From contig DFZA01000010.1 in the NCBI GenBank assembly GCA_002382665.1, positions 1 to 64,000 on the forward strand: DNA of 64,000 nt, read 5' to 3'. Shown piece after piece: positions 52,878 through 62,031 of the stretch (the stretch's first letter is position 1; every line of letters starts with the position of its first letter). Made by a program: the position numbers and the translations under genes. This stretch comes from Peptococcaceae bacterium UBA4068. GTDB lineage: Bacteria > Bacillota > Dehalobacteriia > UBA4068. Under the pieces are notes generated by a model. That model saw only the letters and a list, made by a program, of their open reading frames with translations, was not told where the DNA came from and did no database searches.

Positions 52878-54218
52878 TTAACATTCACCATCTTTTTTAT
52901 CAATTCCTGCCACAATTAAGCTTCCCGCCGAATATTTTTTTCCAAAAACGCTGATTATTTCACTTTTTTTCGCTATTTCCGGCAAAATCAACGATAAATA
53001 GTTTTCCGAAGTACCGTTGTAACAGTTTTTACCCTCGTATTCGACTGGCTGTTCAACCAACATCTGCAATCTACGGCCAATATAGAGTTCTGCGTATTGC
53101 CGTGCTGATTTTTCACCGACATCAGCAAGCTGTGCGGCTCTTTCTTCTTTAATTTTTCTGGGGAGCTGTTCCGGCAAAGCAGCGGCTACTGTCCCCTTGC
53201 GCCGCGAATAAGGAAACACATGAATTTTAGCAAAACACATTTGAGTGGCGAAATCAAGACTTTGATTAAAGTCCTCATCGCTTTCACCGGGGAAACCAAC
53301 AATCATATCGGTTGTAATGGCTATATCAGGGATGATCTGCCGTAATCGCCGCAATAAGTCGGCATAAAACCGACTATCATAACGTCTGCCCATTGCTGCC
53401 AACGTCTTATCACAACCACTTTGCAATGGAATATGCAGATGCGGGCAGAGTTTTTTTTCTTCTTGCAATAGTTGCAACATCTGATCATCAACCTGCTGCG
53501 GCTCAATTGAGCCGAACCGTAGCCTTACCAGGCCATTTTCGGCTGTCAATGCCTTAGTTATACGCGGTAAACTGCTGCCGTCATCTAAATCGCTGCCATA
53601 GGCGCCGATATGAATCCCGGTTAAAACAATTTCTTTATGGCCTTGGGCAATCAGTTTTTTCCCCTGTTCCAGTGCTTGCTGCCAAGGCAGGCTGCGCACG
53701 CGCCCACGGGCATAAGGTACAATACAATAATGACAAAAACAATTGCAACCGTCCTCAATCTTCAGATAAGCGCGCGCCCGCCGCTGGTTGCTTTGATCAT
53801 TAATTGTTGTAAAAGGCCGGGGGTTACTGAGGTCGGCAACATCAACATAAGGGACATCGATTTGTCGGCTCATATATTCATCAACGATCTGCGGCAGTCT
53901 TGAGCGTTCTTCTACACCGGCGATGATCGCAACCCCTGGAATTTTTCTTATTTCCTCTGACTCAATCTGCGCATAACAGCCGCAGACGACAACTTTTGTC
54001 TGCGGGTGCTCACGGATAATCCGCCTGATCAGCGATCGCGCTTTGCGCTCTGCCAATTGTGTGACGGTACAGGTATTGATAATATAGAGCGCCGCTGCCT
54101 CGCCGAATTTTAGTTCCTGCCAGCCATGCGCGACAAAGAGACCGCTGATGCCAGCGGTCTCTTCTTGATTTACCTTGCAACCAAAAGTATAAGTGGCAAA
54201 TGTTTTTTCTTTGGCCAT
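52878..54218 (-). CDS. mtaB: tRNA t6A37 methylthiotransferase MtaB
   Basis: 446 residues. Converts t6A to ms2t6A at position 37 of tRNAs reading ANN codons. UPF0004 domain first (FGCKVNQEETAG, INTCTVTQLAERK, VVCGCYAQ), then radical SAM CNCFCHYC (CxxxCxxC), then a C-terminal TRAM-like domain. The start is ATG 54216-54218, 13 nt after the dnaJ stop, next to GGGTG; a longer frame would run into dnaJ. It is the last gene of the hrcA-grpE-dnaK-dnaJ cluster, as often in Clostridia. Confidence 0.95.
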   Translation of the reverse strand: MAKEKTFATYTFGCKVNQEETAGISGLFVAHGWQELKFGEAAALYIINTCTVTQLAERKARSLIRRIIREHPQTKVVVCGCYAQIESEEIRKIPGVAIIAGVEERSRLPQIVDEYMSRQIDVPYVDVADLSNPRPFTTINDQSNQRRARAYLKIEDGCNCFCHYCIVPYARGRVRSLPWQQALEQGKKLIAQGHKEIVLTGIHIGAYGSDLDDGSSLPRITKALTAENGLVRLRFGSIEPQQVDDQMLQLLQEEKKLCPHLHIPLQSGCDKTLAAMGRRYDSRFYADLLRRLRQIIPDIAITTDMIVGFPGESDEDFNQSLDFATQMCFAKIHVFPYSRRKGTVAAALPEQLPRKIKEERAAQLADVGEKSARQYAELYIGRRLQMLVEQPVEYEGKNCYNGTSENYLSLILPEIAKKSEIISVFGKKYSAGSLIVAGIDKKDGEC

Positions 54219-54231
54219 TTCACACCCGCTA

Positions 54232-55383
54232 TTATTTAAATATTTTACCAAAGAAGCCTTTTTTGTCGTCGCCATCATCTAACGGCAGATCACCCAGTTG
54301 ACGTAAAAGCTCTTTTTGCTCTTCACTCAAATGCGTCGGCGTATTAATTTTGACTTTTACATGTTGATCGCCGCGTCCGTAACCGCGCAGTTTAGGAAAG
54401 CCTCGTCCGCGCATACGGAATGTGGTGCCGGTCTGAGTGCCCTCGGGTATGGTTAATTTTACTTTGCCGTCAAGTGTCGGCACTTCGACTTCGGCGCCCA
54501 AAGCGGCTTGTGAGAAAGAAATAGGGAATTCGCATAAGACATTATCCTCCTCGCGGCGGAAATATTTATGCGGTTTTACGCCAATATAGATATAAAGGTC
54601 GCCAGGCGGTCCGTTATTGACGCCGCCTTCGCCTTCGCCGGCCATGCGCAAACGTGAACCGTTATCAACTCCGGGGGGGATTTTAACTTTGATCGTCCGC
54701 TCCTGACGTTTGCGTCCGGTACCGCCGCATTCACGGCAGGGCGAATCCACTATGGTACCTCTGCCGTTACAGTTATTGCAGGAACGTACTGTCTGAAATT
54801 GGCCAAACGGCGTATTTTGCGTTACACGTGTTTTACCGGTGCCGCCGCAGGTCGGGCAGGTTTTACGGTTAGTACCCGGCGCTGCACCGCTACCCCCGCA
54901 CTTGGGGCAGTTTTCCATGCGGCTAAGATTAAGTTCCTTATCTACGCCGGTTGCCGCTTCTTCGAAACTAATCAATACATCAGCGCGTAAATCGGAACCG
55001 CGCACCGGAGCTGTCGGATCAACCTGACCGCCAAATCCGCCACCGCCGAAAAACGATTCAAAGATGTCGTTAACCGAACCAAATCCGCCGCTGCCGCTAA
55101 AACCGCCGCCGCCGAATCCACCACTACCAAAACCACCATAACCACCGCCGGCAGCGCCGGGGTCGTTATGCCCGAACTGATCATAACGCGCTCGGCCGTT
55201 TTCATCCGATAAAACTTCATATGCTTCGTTGATTTCCTTAAATTTCTCTTCGGCGGTTTTGCTGTCAGGATTCAAATCCGGATGGTATTGTTTGGCTAGT
55301 TTTTTAAACGCTTTTTTTATTTCTTCGGGAGTGGCATTACGGCTGACGCCCAATACCTCATAGTAATCCCTTTTGTTAACCAT
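54232..55383 (-). CDS. dnaJ: Chaperone DnaJ
   Basis: 383 residues: J domain with HPD (KQYHPDLNPDSK), a long Gly/Phe linker (GGGYGGFGSGGFGGGGFSGSGGFG), four CxxCxGxG zinc repeats (CPKCGGSG, CPTCGGTG, CNNCNGRG, CRECGGTG), and the substrate-binding C-terminal domain. Stimulates DnaK ATPase and delivers clients. ATG 55381-55383 is chosen, 7 nt after GAAAGG; an in-frame TTG lies two codons earlier. Confidence 0.98.
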   Translation of the reverse strand: MVNKRDYYEVLGVSRNATPEEIKKAFKKLAKQYHPDLNPDSKTAEEKFKEINEAYEVLSDENGRARYDQFGHNDPGAAGGGYGGFGSGGFGGGGFSGSGGFGSVNDIFESFFGGGGFGGQVDPTAPVRGSDLRADVLISFEEAATGVDKELNLSRMENCPKCGGSGAAPGTNRKTCPTCGGTGKTRVTQNTPFGQFQTVRSCNNCNGRGTIVDSPCRECGGTGRKRQERTIKVKIPPGVDNGSRLRMAGEGEGGVNNGPPGDLYIYIGVKPHKYFRREEDNVLCEFPISFSQAALGAEVEVPTLDGKVKLTIPEGTQTGTTFRMRGRGFPKLRGYGRGDQHVKVKINTPTHLSEEQKELLRQLGDLPLDDGDDKKGFFGKIFK

Positions 55384-55416
55384 ATCCAAACCTTTCGTTA
55401 ACTATGTTATATCATA

Positions 55417-55445
55417 ATAGGGCAAGGGCTAGGCTCTTACCCTAT
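55417..55445 (-). other. Intercistronic hairpin between dnaK and dnaJ
   Basis: On the minus strand, ATAGGGTAAG pairs with CTTGCCCTAT (one G-U). It is followed by TATTATGATATAAC without a T-run, so it may be a processing site or weak attenuator that lowers dnaJ relative to dnaK. Confidence 0.55.
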
Positions 55446-55459
55446 CATAATTAGTTGAA

Positions 55460-57316
55460 TTATTTATTTTTGTCATCGTCAACAACATTATAATCGGCAT
55501 CAACATAATCGTCTCCACCGGTATTGGGTTGGCCGCCGGTATAGTTTGCGCCATCTTGTTGCTGTTGCTCTTGTTGCTGTTGCGCCGCAGATTCGCCGTA
55601 AATGCGTTGGGTAACCTTATAGAGAGCCTCGCTTAAATCTTTAGTTTTAGCCTCAATTAAATCGATATCATCGCCGGCCAAAGCGTCAGCTAGCTCTTTC
55701 TTGGCAGCTTCAATGTTGCTCATCTCATCGGGCTTAACTTTGCCCTCTAAGTCTTTCAAAGAACGGTCAACTTGATAAAGCAGACTGTCGCCCTGATTGC
55801 GAACCTCGACCTGCTTCTTTTTCTTCTCGTCCTCTTCTTTGTAAACATCGGCATCGGCCATCATCCGGTCGATTTCCGCATCGCTCAATCCGGAAGAAGC
55901 GGTAATGGTTACACTCTGTTGTTTGCCGGTACCCAAATCCTTGGCATTAACGTGAACGATACCGTTGGCATCAATATCAAATCTGACTTCGATTTGCGGA
56001 ACGCCGCGCGGCGCCGGAGGAATACCGGTCAGATTGAAACGTCCCAATGTCTTGTTGTCGCCAGCCATTTGTCGTTCGCCTTGCAAAACATGAATTTCAA
56101 CCGACGGCTGATTATCAGAAGCCGTAGAAAAAATCTGGCTTTTGCCGACAGGAATCGTAGTATTGCGATCAATGATGCGGGTAAAGATACCGCCCATAGT
56201 TTCAATGCCCAGCGACAGCGGCGTAACATCAAGCAACAATACGTCCTTGATCTCTTTATTAAGGATAGCACCCTGAATAGCAGCGCCTAAAGCTACGCAT
56301 TCGTCAGGATTGATACCTTTATGCGGTTCTTTTCCTAATATATTCTTGACCGCATCCTGCACCGCGGGAATACGGGTCGAGCCGCCAACTAATAAAATTT
56401 TGTCAATATCGTTAACCGAAAGGCCGGAATCCTTCAGGGCCTGACGCGTCGGGCCCATAGTTTTTTCCACTAAGTCAGCGGTCAATTCGTTAAATTTAGC
56501 TCTGGTCAAAGTGACATCCAAGTGTTTGGGGCCATTGGCTGTGGCGGTAATAAACGGTAAATTGATATTAGCAGTCATCATACCAGAGAGCTCTGTCTTG
56601 GCCTTTTCAGCAGCTTCTATCAAGCGCTGCAAAGCCATTTTATCAGCTGCCAGATCGATACCTTCTTTTTGTCGGAAGTCGTTGACTAAATAATCGACAA
56701 TACGTTTATCAAAATCATCGCCGCCAAGGAAGTTATTGCCGGAGGTCGCTTTTACCTCAAAGGTACCGTCGTCTATCTCAAGAATCGAGACATCAAAAGT
56801 GCCGCCGCCCAAGTCAAAAACTAATATCGTTTGCGCATCGGCTTTATCAAGCCCATAAGCCAAGGCAGCCGCCGTCGGTTCGTTGATAATTCTTAGTACT
56901 TCCAAACCGGCAATTTTGCCGGCGTCCTTGGTCGCCTGGCGCTGCGCATCGGAAAAATAGGCCGGCACAGTAATAACTGCCTGTGTTACCGTCTCGCCAA
57001 GATAAGCTTCGGCGTCTGCTTTTAGTTTTTGCAAGATAAACGCTGAAATTTCCGGCGGCTGATATTCTTTACCGGCCAGTTTAACAGTCTTTTTTTGCCC
57101 CATTGAGCGTTTGATTGATGAAACAGTATTATCAGGATTGGTCACCGCCTGCCTTTTAGCCACCTGGCCGACAAGTCTTTCGCCGTTGGCAAAGGCTACT
57201 ACCGAAGGCGTTGTGCGTGCTCCCTCCGGATTTGGAATGACGACTGCCTCTCCGCCTTCCATAACGGCAACGCAGGAATTTGTTGTTCCCAAATCAATAC
57301 CGATAACTTTTCCCAT
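55460..57316 (-). CDS. dnaK: Chaperone DnaK (Hsp70)
   Basis: 618 residues. Nucleotide-binding domain signatures GIDLGTTNSCVAV, IFDLGGGTFDVSIL-type (VFDLGGGTFDVSIL) and ILLVGGSTRIPAVQ, then linker DVTPLSLGIET, substrate-binding domain and a Gln-rich tail (QQQQEQQQQDGAN) ending in a DYNVVDDD-type acidic end. AAGGAGG precedes ATG 57314-57316. It is the central gene of the CIRCE/HrcA regulon. Confidence 0.99.
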   Translation of the reverse strand: MGKVIGIDLGTTNSCVAVMEGGEAVVIPNPEGARTTPSVVAFANGERLVGQVAKRQAVTNPDNTVSSIKRSMGQKKTVKLAGKEYQPPEISAFILQKLKADAEAYLGETVTQAVITVPAYFSDAQRQATKDAGKIAGLEVLRIINEPTAAALAYGLDKADAQTILVFDLGGGTFDVSILEIDDGTFEVKATSGNNFLGGDDFDKRIVDYLVNDFRQKEGIDLAADKMALQRLIEAAEKAKTELSGMMTANINLPFITATANGPKHLDVTLTRAKFNELTADLVEKTMGPTRQALKDSGLSVNDIDKILLVGGSTRIPAVQDAVKNILGKEPHKGINPDECVALGAAIQGAILNKEIKDVLLLDVTPLSLGIETMGGIFTRIIDRNTTIPVGKSQIFSTASDNQPSVEIHVLQGERQMAGDNKTLGRFNLTGIPPAPRGVPQIEVRFDIDANGIVHVNAKDLGTGKQQSVTITASSGLSDAEIDRMMADADVYKEEDEKKKKQVEVRNQGDSLLYQVDRSLKDLEGKVKPDEMSNIEAAKKELADALAGDDIDLIEAKTKDLSEALYKVTQRIYGESAAQQQQEQQQQDGANYTGGQPNTGGDDYVDADYNVVDDDKNK

Positions 57317-57352
57317 TGTTTTTTCCTCCTTAGAATTAAATGAAATATAAAT

Positions 57353-57922
57353 TTATTTACCAACCCGTACCATGGCGGGTCTGAGTAATTTTCCATTAAA
57401 AGTATAACCTTTTTGCACCTCGGCTATGACTTTACCGCGGCTTTCTTCGCCGGCATTCTCCTGTGTTACAGCATCATGAACATTTGGGTCAAAATCAACG
57501 CCTTCGCATGCAATCGCTTTTAATCCCTCCTGTTCCAGTAAATATAGTAATTGTCTATAAATCAGCTCCACGCCTTCTTTTTCGGAACTATCCGCCAACG
57601 ATGTCAAAGCGCGGGCAAAATTATCAAGCACCGGCAGCAAAACACCGACCAAGCGGCTGTTAGCAGATTTAACGGTATCATCTTTTTCCTGACGGCTGCG
57701 TTTGCGGAAATTATCAAAGTCAGCCTGCAGACGTAAAAATTTTTGTTCAATATCCTCTTTTTCCGTCGCCAATTTGGCGACTGCTTCCATAAACTGCTCA
57801 AATTGTTGTTTGGCTTCTTCTTCGCCAAGCGGTGGTATTTGTTGCTCTTGCGGCTGCTCGTCTGCAGCTTGCTGTTGTTCTTGATTCTGTTGTAAATCTT
57901 GATCCTTTACTTGATCGCTCAT
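57353..57922 (-). CDS. grpE: Nucleotide exchange factor GrpE
   Basis: 189 residues. Gln/Glu-rich disordered N-terminus (QDLQQNQEQQQAADEQPQEQQ), a long coiled coil (about 40-95, KEDIEQKFLRLQADFDNFRKR), and the beta-wing domain ending VQKGYTFNGKLLRPAMVRVGK. Releases ADP from DnaK. GAGGTG precedes the ATG. It lies 22 nt after hrcA. Confidence 0.97.
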   Translation of the reverse strand: MSDQVKDQDLQQNQEQQQAADEQPQEQQIPPLGEEEAKQQFEQFMEAVAKLATEKEDIEQKFLRLQADFDNFRKRSRQEKDDTVKSANSRLVGVLLPVLDNFARALTSLADSSEKEGVELIYRQLLYLLEQEGLKAIACEGVDFDPNVHDAVTQENAGEESRGKVIAEVQKGYTFNGKLLRPAMVRVGK

Positions 57923-57943
57923 TTTTTCACCTCTAAATTATAT

Positions 57944-58975
57944 TTAACGGCGTTTATTTAATTGCGTTAACGAGTTGGACAATTCTTTAGCGATGAATTC
58001 AACCAAAGATATAGTTTTGGGATAACTCATACGCGTCGGTCCCATAACACCGATTGTACCGGCTTTTTTACCATTAATATAATAATTTGCCAAAACTATA
58101 CTGCAGTTCTTGAGACTTTCGTCGGGCATTTCGCCGCCAATTGCTACCGAAACAGGCGCTTCCTCGGATTTTGCTAGCAAGTTTTGTATTTTATCTTCCG
58201 CTTCCAACACTTCAAAAACACCGCGTAGTTTATCAACATCGCGAAACTCCGGCTGTGAAAGCATATGCAGCGCGCCGTCTGTAAATACACGTTGACTGAG
58301 ATCATCGGTAAATGCTTGATCCAACAGGCCGAATGCCTCATCCAACAAACGCTGGCGGCGGTCAAACTCACTGATAATCCGCTTCAGCAACCCGTACGAA
58401 AAACGTCCGATATCCATACCGGTCAGTCTGTCTGCCAGCATAGATTCTATTTGCGATAATTGCTGCGCTGCAATAGGATGACTTAATGAAATAACTTTAT
58501 GACGGATCGTACCGATTGACGTATACAAAACCGCCATCACCCGATAATTATCGAGCGGTAGCAATTGGATTTTTTCCAGCTTGCCCTGACCTTGCTCAGG
58601 AAGGGCAATCATGGTAGTGTAATTTGTTAAATGAGAAATCATTGAGCAGCAGGATCGTAAATAAGCTTCCATCTCATTGAGATGGTTTGACAGCGACTCG
58701 CGTATTAAATACGCCTCCTGCTGGCCGATTTGCTCTTTTTGCATCAAATAATCAACATAATAATGATAACCTTTATCGGAAGGAACACGTCCGGCTGAAG
58801 TATGCGGCTGTTCGATATATCCCAGCTCTTCCAAATCAGACATTTCATTTCTGATTGTGGCCGGCGATACGCCCAGACCATACTTCTTAGCCACCGCACG
58901 AGAACCTACCGGCTCGCCGTTGGCAATATAATCCTTTATGATCGCGTTGAGAATTTGTTTTTTGCGCGCATCCAT
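57944..58975 (-). CDS. hrcA: Heat-inducible transcription repressor HrcA
   Basis: 343 residues. N-terminal winged helix (LNAIIKDYIANGEPVGSRAVAKKYGLGVSPATIRNEMSDLEELGYI) followed by SAGRVPSDKGYHYYVDYLM and a GAF-like dimer domain. Binds CIRCE and needs GroEL for activity. The start is ATG 58973-58975, after AAGGAAGGA; the longer frame would run across CIRCE. It is first gene of hrcA-grpE-dnaK-dnaJ-mtaB. Confidence 0.98.
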   Translation of the reverse strand: MDARKKQILNAIIKDYIANGEPVGSRAVAKKYGLGVSPATIRNEMSDLEELGYIEQPHTSAGRVPSDKGYHYYVDYLMQKEQIGQQEAYLIRESLSNHLNEMEAYLRSCCSMISHLTNYTTMIALPEQGQGKLEKIQLLPLDNYRVMAVLYTSIGTIRHKVISLSHPIAAQQLSQIESMLADRLTGMDIGRFSYGLLKRIISEFDRRQRLLDEAFGLLDQAFTDDLSQRVFTDGALHMLSQPEFRDVDKLRGVFEVLEAEDKIQNLLAKSEEAPVSVAIGGEMPDESLKNCSIVLANYYINGKKAGTIGVMGPTRMSYPKTISLVEFIAKELSNSLTQLNKRR

Positions 58976-58996
58976 AGCTCTCGTCCTTCCTTTTTG

Positions 58997-59023
58997 ATAG
59001 CACTCTCGGCCGGTGAGTGCTAA
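58997..59023. promoter_or_regulatory. CIRCE operator (HrcA binding site)
   Basis: Read on the minus strand: TTAGCACTC, 9 nt, GAGTGCTAT, against the consensus TTAGCACTC-N9-GAGTGCTAA; one half is perfect, the other differs at the last base. It lies at the predicted transcription start of hrcA. Confidence 0.97.
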
Positions 59024-59027
59024 AATA

Positions 59028-59056
59028 AATTTACAACTTTTAACTTTTTTTGTCAA
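59028..59056 (-). promoter_or_regulatory. Promoter of the hrcA-dnaK operon
   Basis: On the minus strand, TTGACA (59051-59056) and TAAATT (59028-59033) are 17 nt apart, directly upstream of CIRCE. Confidence 0.85.
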
Positions 59057-59085
59057 GTGATTGATTAAAAAAATTCTTATATAAT

Positions 59086-60213
59086 TTAAACGAATTTATA
59101 AAAAACTTCGTTACCAAGTAAAATGCCTTTTTTACTCAGCCGCATTGATCCGTCTTCAACGACCAACAGTCCGTTATTGACTAATTGTCGTATCTGTTTG
59201 GCAAAACGGTTTTCGGGCTTGAGTCCGTATTGCTCGGCAAATTGATTAAAATTGATGCCCTGCCGCAGGCGTAACCCTAAAAAAATCGCCTCGGCAATAA
59301 TCTCATCAATAGACAACGTCTCCTGTTCGCAAACAGGCAACCTGCCTTGCTCAACGTTAACAGTATAATCACAGAGACTTCTAAGATTGCTCCAGCGTTT
59401 ATCTATATAACAGGAAGCGGCGGCGCAGCCGATACCCAGATAATTTTGCCGCCGCCAATATGCGCAGTTATGACGGCTAGCGAACCCCTCTTTAGCGTAA
59501 TTAGCAATCTCATATTGCATCAGACCGGCCGACTCCAACGTTTCCATGGCTATCTCTTGCATATCTGCAGATAAATCACTGTCGGCTATCGCCAGTTGAC
59601 CGGCCAATTTCTTTTGCCCCCAAGGGCTTTGCTCAGAGAGACTTATACCATAAAGAGAAAGATGTTCCGAGCCAAGGACCAGGGCAGCCTGCAAATCAGC
59701 TTGTAATATTGATTTATCCTGATACGGCCAGCCATAAATCAAATCAAGATTGATATTTGTAAACCCCGCTTGACGGGCAGCGGCAAATGCTGCTTTTATT
59801 TGCTCCGCCGTATGGCAACGGCCCATAGACTGCAGCGCCTGATCATTAAAGCTTTGAGCGCCTAGCGAAAGACGATTAACACCTGTCTTGCGCAACTGCT
59901 GCAAATATACAAGATCGACCGTTTCCGGATTGGCTTCCAGCGTTATTTCCGCAGCTTGTGGCAAATCAGATAATATCTTAGAAATAGTTTCGACCGGCAG
60001 CAACGACGGCGTACCACCGCCGAAGTAGATACTTTCCAGCTGCGAAAAGTCACATTCTTGCTGCTGCCACAAATTTAATTCCTTTAAAAGCAAGTCGCCG
60101 TAAACACTAAAATACTGCTGCTGTTCCTCCACCGGGTAAGAGACAAAATCACAGTAATTACATTTGCGACGACAAAAAGGAATGTGAACATATATAGATG
60201 TAAATTTCATCAT
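59086..60213 (-). CDS. hemW: HemW, radical SAM heme chaperone (coproporphyrinogen-III-oxidase-like)
   Basis: 375 residues. Radical SAM motif CRRKCNYCDF (CxxxCxxC followed by DF) just after IYVHIPFC, then SIYFGGGTPSLL and LEANPETVD. HemW-type proteins carry heme rather than oxidising coproporphyrinogen; many older annotations call them HemN. AAGGA precedes two adjacent ATG codons; either could be used. It lies 0 nt from the lepA stop, and the lepA-hemW-hrcA order is conserved in Bacillota. Confidence 0.95.
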   Translation of the reverse strand: MMKFTSIYVHIPFCRRKCNYCDFVSYPVEEQQQYFSVYGDLLLKELNLWQQQECDFSQLESIYFGGGTPSLLPVETISKILSDLPQAAEITLEANPETVDLVYLQQLRKTGVNRLSLGAQSFNDQALQSMGRCHTAEQIKAAFAAARQAGFTNINLDLIYGWPYQDKSILQADLQAALVLGSEHLSLYGISLSEQSPWGQKKLAGQLAIADSDLSADMQEIAMETLESAGLMQYEIANYAKEGFASRHNCAYWRRQNYLGIGCAAASCYIDKRWSNLRSLCDYTVNVEQGRLPVCEQETLSIDEIIAEAIFLGLRLRQGINFNQFAEQYGLKPENRFAKQIRQLVNNGLLVVEDGSMRLSKKGILLGNEVFYKFV

Positions 60214-62016
60214 TTATTCCTTTATTTTCAATACAGCCATGAACGCTTCCTGAGGTATCTCAACATTGCCTACCTGCTTCATGCGTTTTTTGCCTTCTTT
60301 TTGTTTTTCCAATAACTTACGTTTGCGGGATATATCGCCGCCGTAACATTTTTCCAAAACATCTTTACGCAGAGGCTTTACCGATTCGCGAGCAATTACT
60401 TTATTGCCGAGGGCAGCCTGCACCGGTACCTCAAACAACTGGCGGGGAATCAGGCTGCGCAGCTTGGTTACAAGCGCGCGGCCGCGCTGATAGGCACTAT
60501 CCTTATGGACAATGCAGGAAAGCGCATCGACAACCTGCTCATTGACAAGAATATCCAGCTTAACCAAATCTGCCTGGCGATAACCGGCAAACTCATAATC
60601 CAGCGAAGCATAACCACGGGTACGCGACTTAAGATTATCAAAAAAATCGAAAATGATTTCCGCCAACGGTAAATCGTAGATCATCATTACCCGCGTCGGC
60701 GTGATATATTCCATATTAATAAATGTTCCCCGCCGTTCGTTAGCCAGTTCCATAACGCTGCCGACATAATCGCTGGGAATCATAATTGTTGATTTAACAA
60801 AAGGCTCTTCAATCAAAGCCAATTCATTGGCTGAGGGCAATTTAACAGGATTATCTACATAGATGACGTTGCCGTCGATACAGCTGGCGCGGTAACTGAC
60901 CGAGGGCGCAGTGATCAATAAACTGAGGTTGTATTCACGCTCCAAACGCTCCTTGACGATCTCCATGTGCAGCAAGCCCAAAAAACCGCAACGAAAACCA
61001 AAGCCCAAAGCTACCGAGGTTTCGGGCTCAAAATGCAGTGCCGCATCATTAAGTTGAAGTTTTTCCAAAGCGTCTTTTAAATCGTTATAATCATTGTTTT
61101 CAACCGGATAGAGACCGCAATAAACCATGCTGACCGCCGGACGATAACCGGGTAAGGGAAACGGGCAAGGATTATCGGCAGCTGTAATCGTATCGCCAAC
61201 TTGTGAATCCTTGACATTTTTGATCGCCGCGGCAATATAGCCAACCTCTCCGGCGTTTAACCGCTCCACCTGTTTGGCTGTCGGCGTGAAAATACCTGTC
61301 TCGGTTACTTCCATGCTTTTGCCGCTGTTGATCATCTGGATTTTCATGCCTTTTTCGATAAAACCGTCAAAAACACGGATATAAGGAATTACCCCCCGGT
61401 AGCTATCGAAGTGAGAATCAAATATCAAAGCGGTCAGCGGTTTCTGCAAATCACCTTGAGGCGGCGGAATCAGTTTTATTATTGACTCCAGTATCTGCAG
61501 CGTACCTTCGCCTGTTTTAGCCGAGGCAAAAATAACATTTTCAGTCGATAAACCGATAATATCCTCTATCTGTTTACATACGCCTTCGGGATCGGCGCCG
61601 GGTAAATCGATCTTGTTGATCACCGGAATGATTTCCAAATCATGTTCCAAGGCCAAATAAACGTTGGCCAGAGTCTGCGCCTCTATACCCTGCACGGCGT
61701 CAACAACCAGCAGCGCCCCCTCACAAGCAGCCAAGCTGCGGGAAACCTCATAATTAAAATCGACATGTCCTGGAGTATCAATCAGATTCAGCTGATACTC
61801 CTGCCCATCCTCAGCATGATAATGCAGGCGAACAGCCTGCAACTTAATTGTAATGCCTCGCTCCTGCTCCAAATCCATCGAATCAAGAAGCTGCTTCGAC
61901 ATATCGCGCGCCGCAACCGTACCTGTATATTCAAGCAAACGGTCAGCCAGTGTGCTTTTACCGTGGTCAATATGAGCAATAATTGAAAAATTACGAATCA
62001 AATGTTGATCAGTCAT
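60214..62016 (-). CDS. lepA: Elongation factor 4 (LepA)
   Basis: 600 residues, the standard length. G-domain motifs AHIDHGKSTLADRLL, RGITIKLQAV, DTPGHVDF and NKIDLPGAD, EF-G-like domains, and the unique C-terminal domain with FEVPVQAALGNKVIARESVKPLRKDVLEKCYGGDISRKRKLLEKQKEGKKRMKQVG. It is a ribosome-dependent GTPase affecting initiation and back-translocation. GGAGT precedes ATG 62014-62016. Confidence 0.98.
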   Translation of the reverse strand: MTDQHLIRNFSIIAHIDHGKSTLADRLLEYTGTVAARDMSKQLLDSMDLEQERGITIKLQAVRLHYHAEDGQEYQLNLIDTPGHVDFNYEVSRSLAACEGALLVVDAVQGIEAQTLANVYLALEHDLEIIPVINKIDLPGADPEGVCKQIEDIIGLSTENVIFASAKTGEGTLQILESIIKLIPPPQGDLQKPLTALIFDSHFDSYRGVIPYIRVFDGFIEKGMKIQMINSGKSMEVTETGIFTPTAKQVERLNAGEVGYIAAAIKNVKDSQVGDTITAADNPCPFPLPGYRPAVSMVYCGLYPVENNDYNDLKDALEKLQLNDAALHFEPETSVALGFGFRCGFLGLLHMEIVKERLEREYNLSLLITAPSVSYRASCIDGNVIYVDNPVKLPSANELALIEEPFVKSTIMIPSDYVGSVMELANERRGTFINMEYITPTRVMMIYDLPLAEIIFDFFDNLKSRTRGYASLDYEFAGYRQADLVKLDILVNEQVVDALSCIVHKDSAYQRGRALVTKLRSLIPRQLFEVPVQAALGNKVIARESVKPLRKDVLEKCYGGDISRKRKLLEKQKEGKKRMKQVGNVEIPQEAFMAVLKIKE

Positions 62017-62031
62017 TATTATACTCCGATA

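Noticed and set aside
54972..55220. Gly-rich repeat region in dnaJ as a possible separate repeat element
   Set aside because: It is the normal Gly/Phe linker of DnaJ; the repetitive DNA reflects the amino-acid composition.
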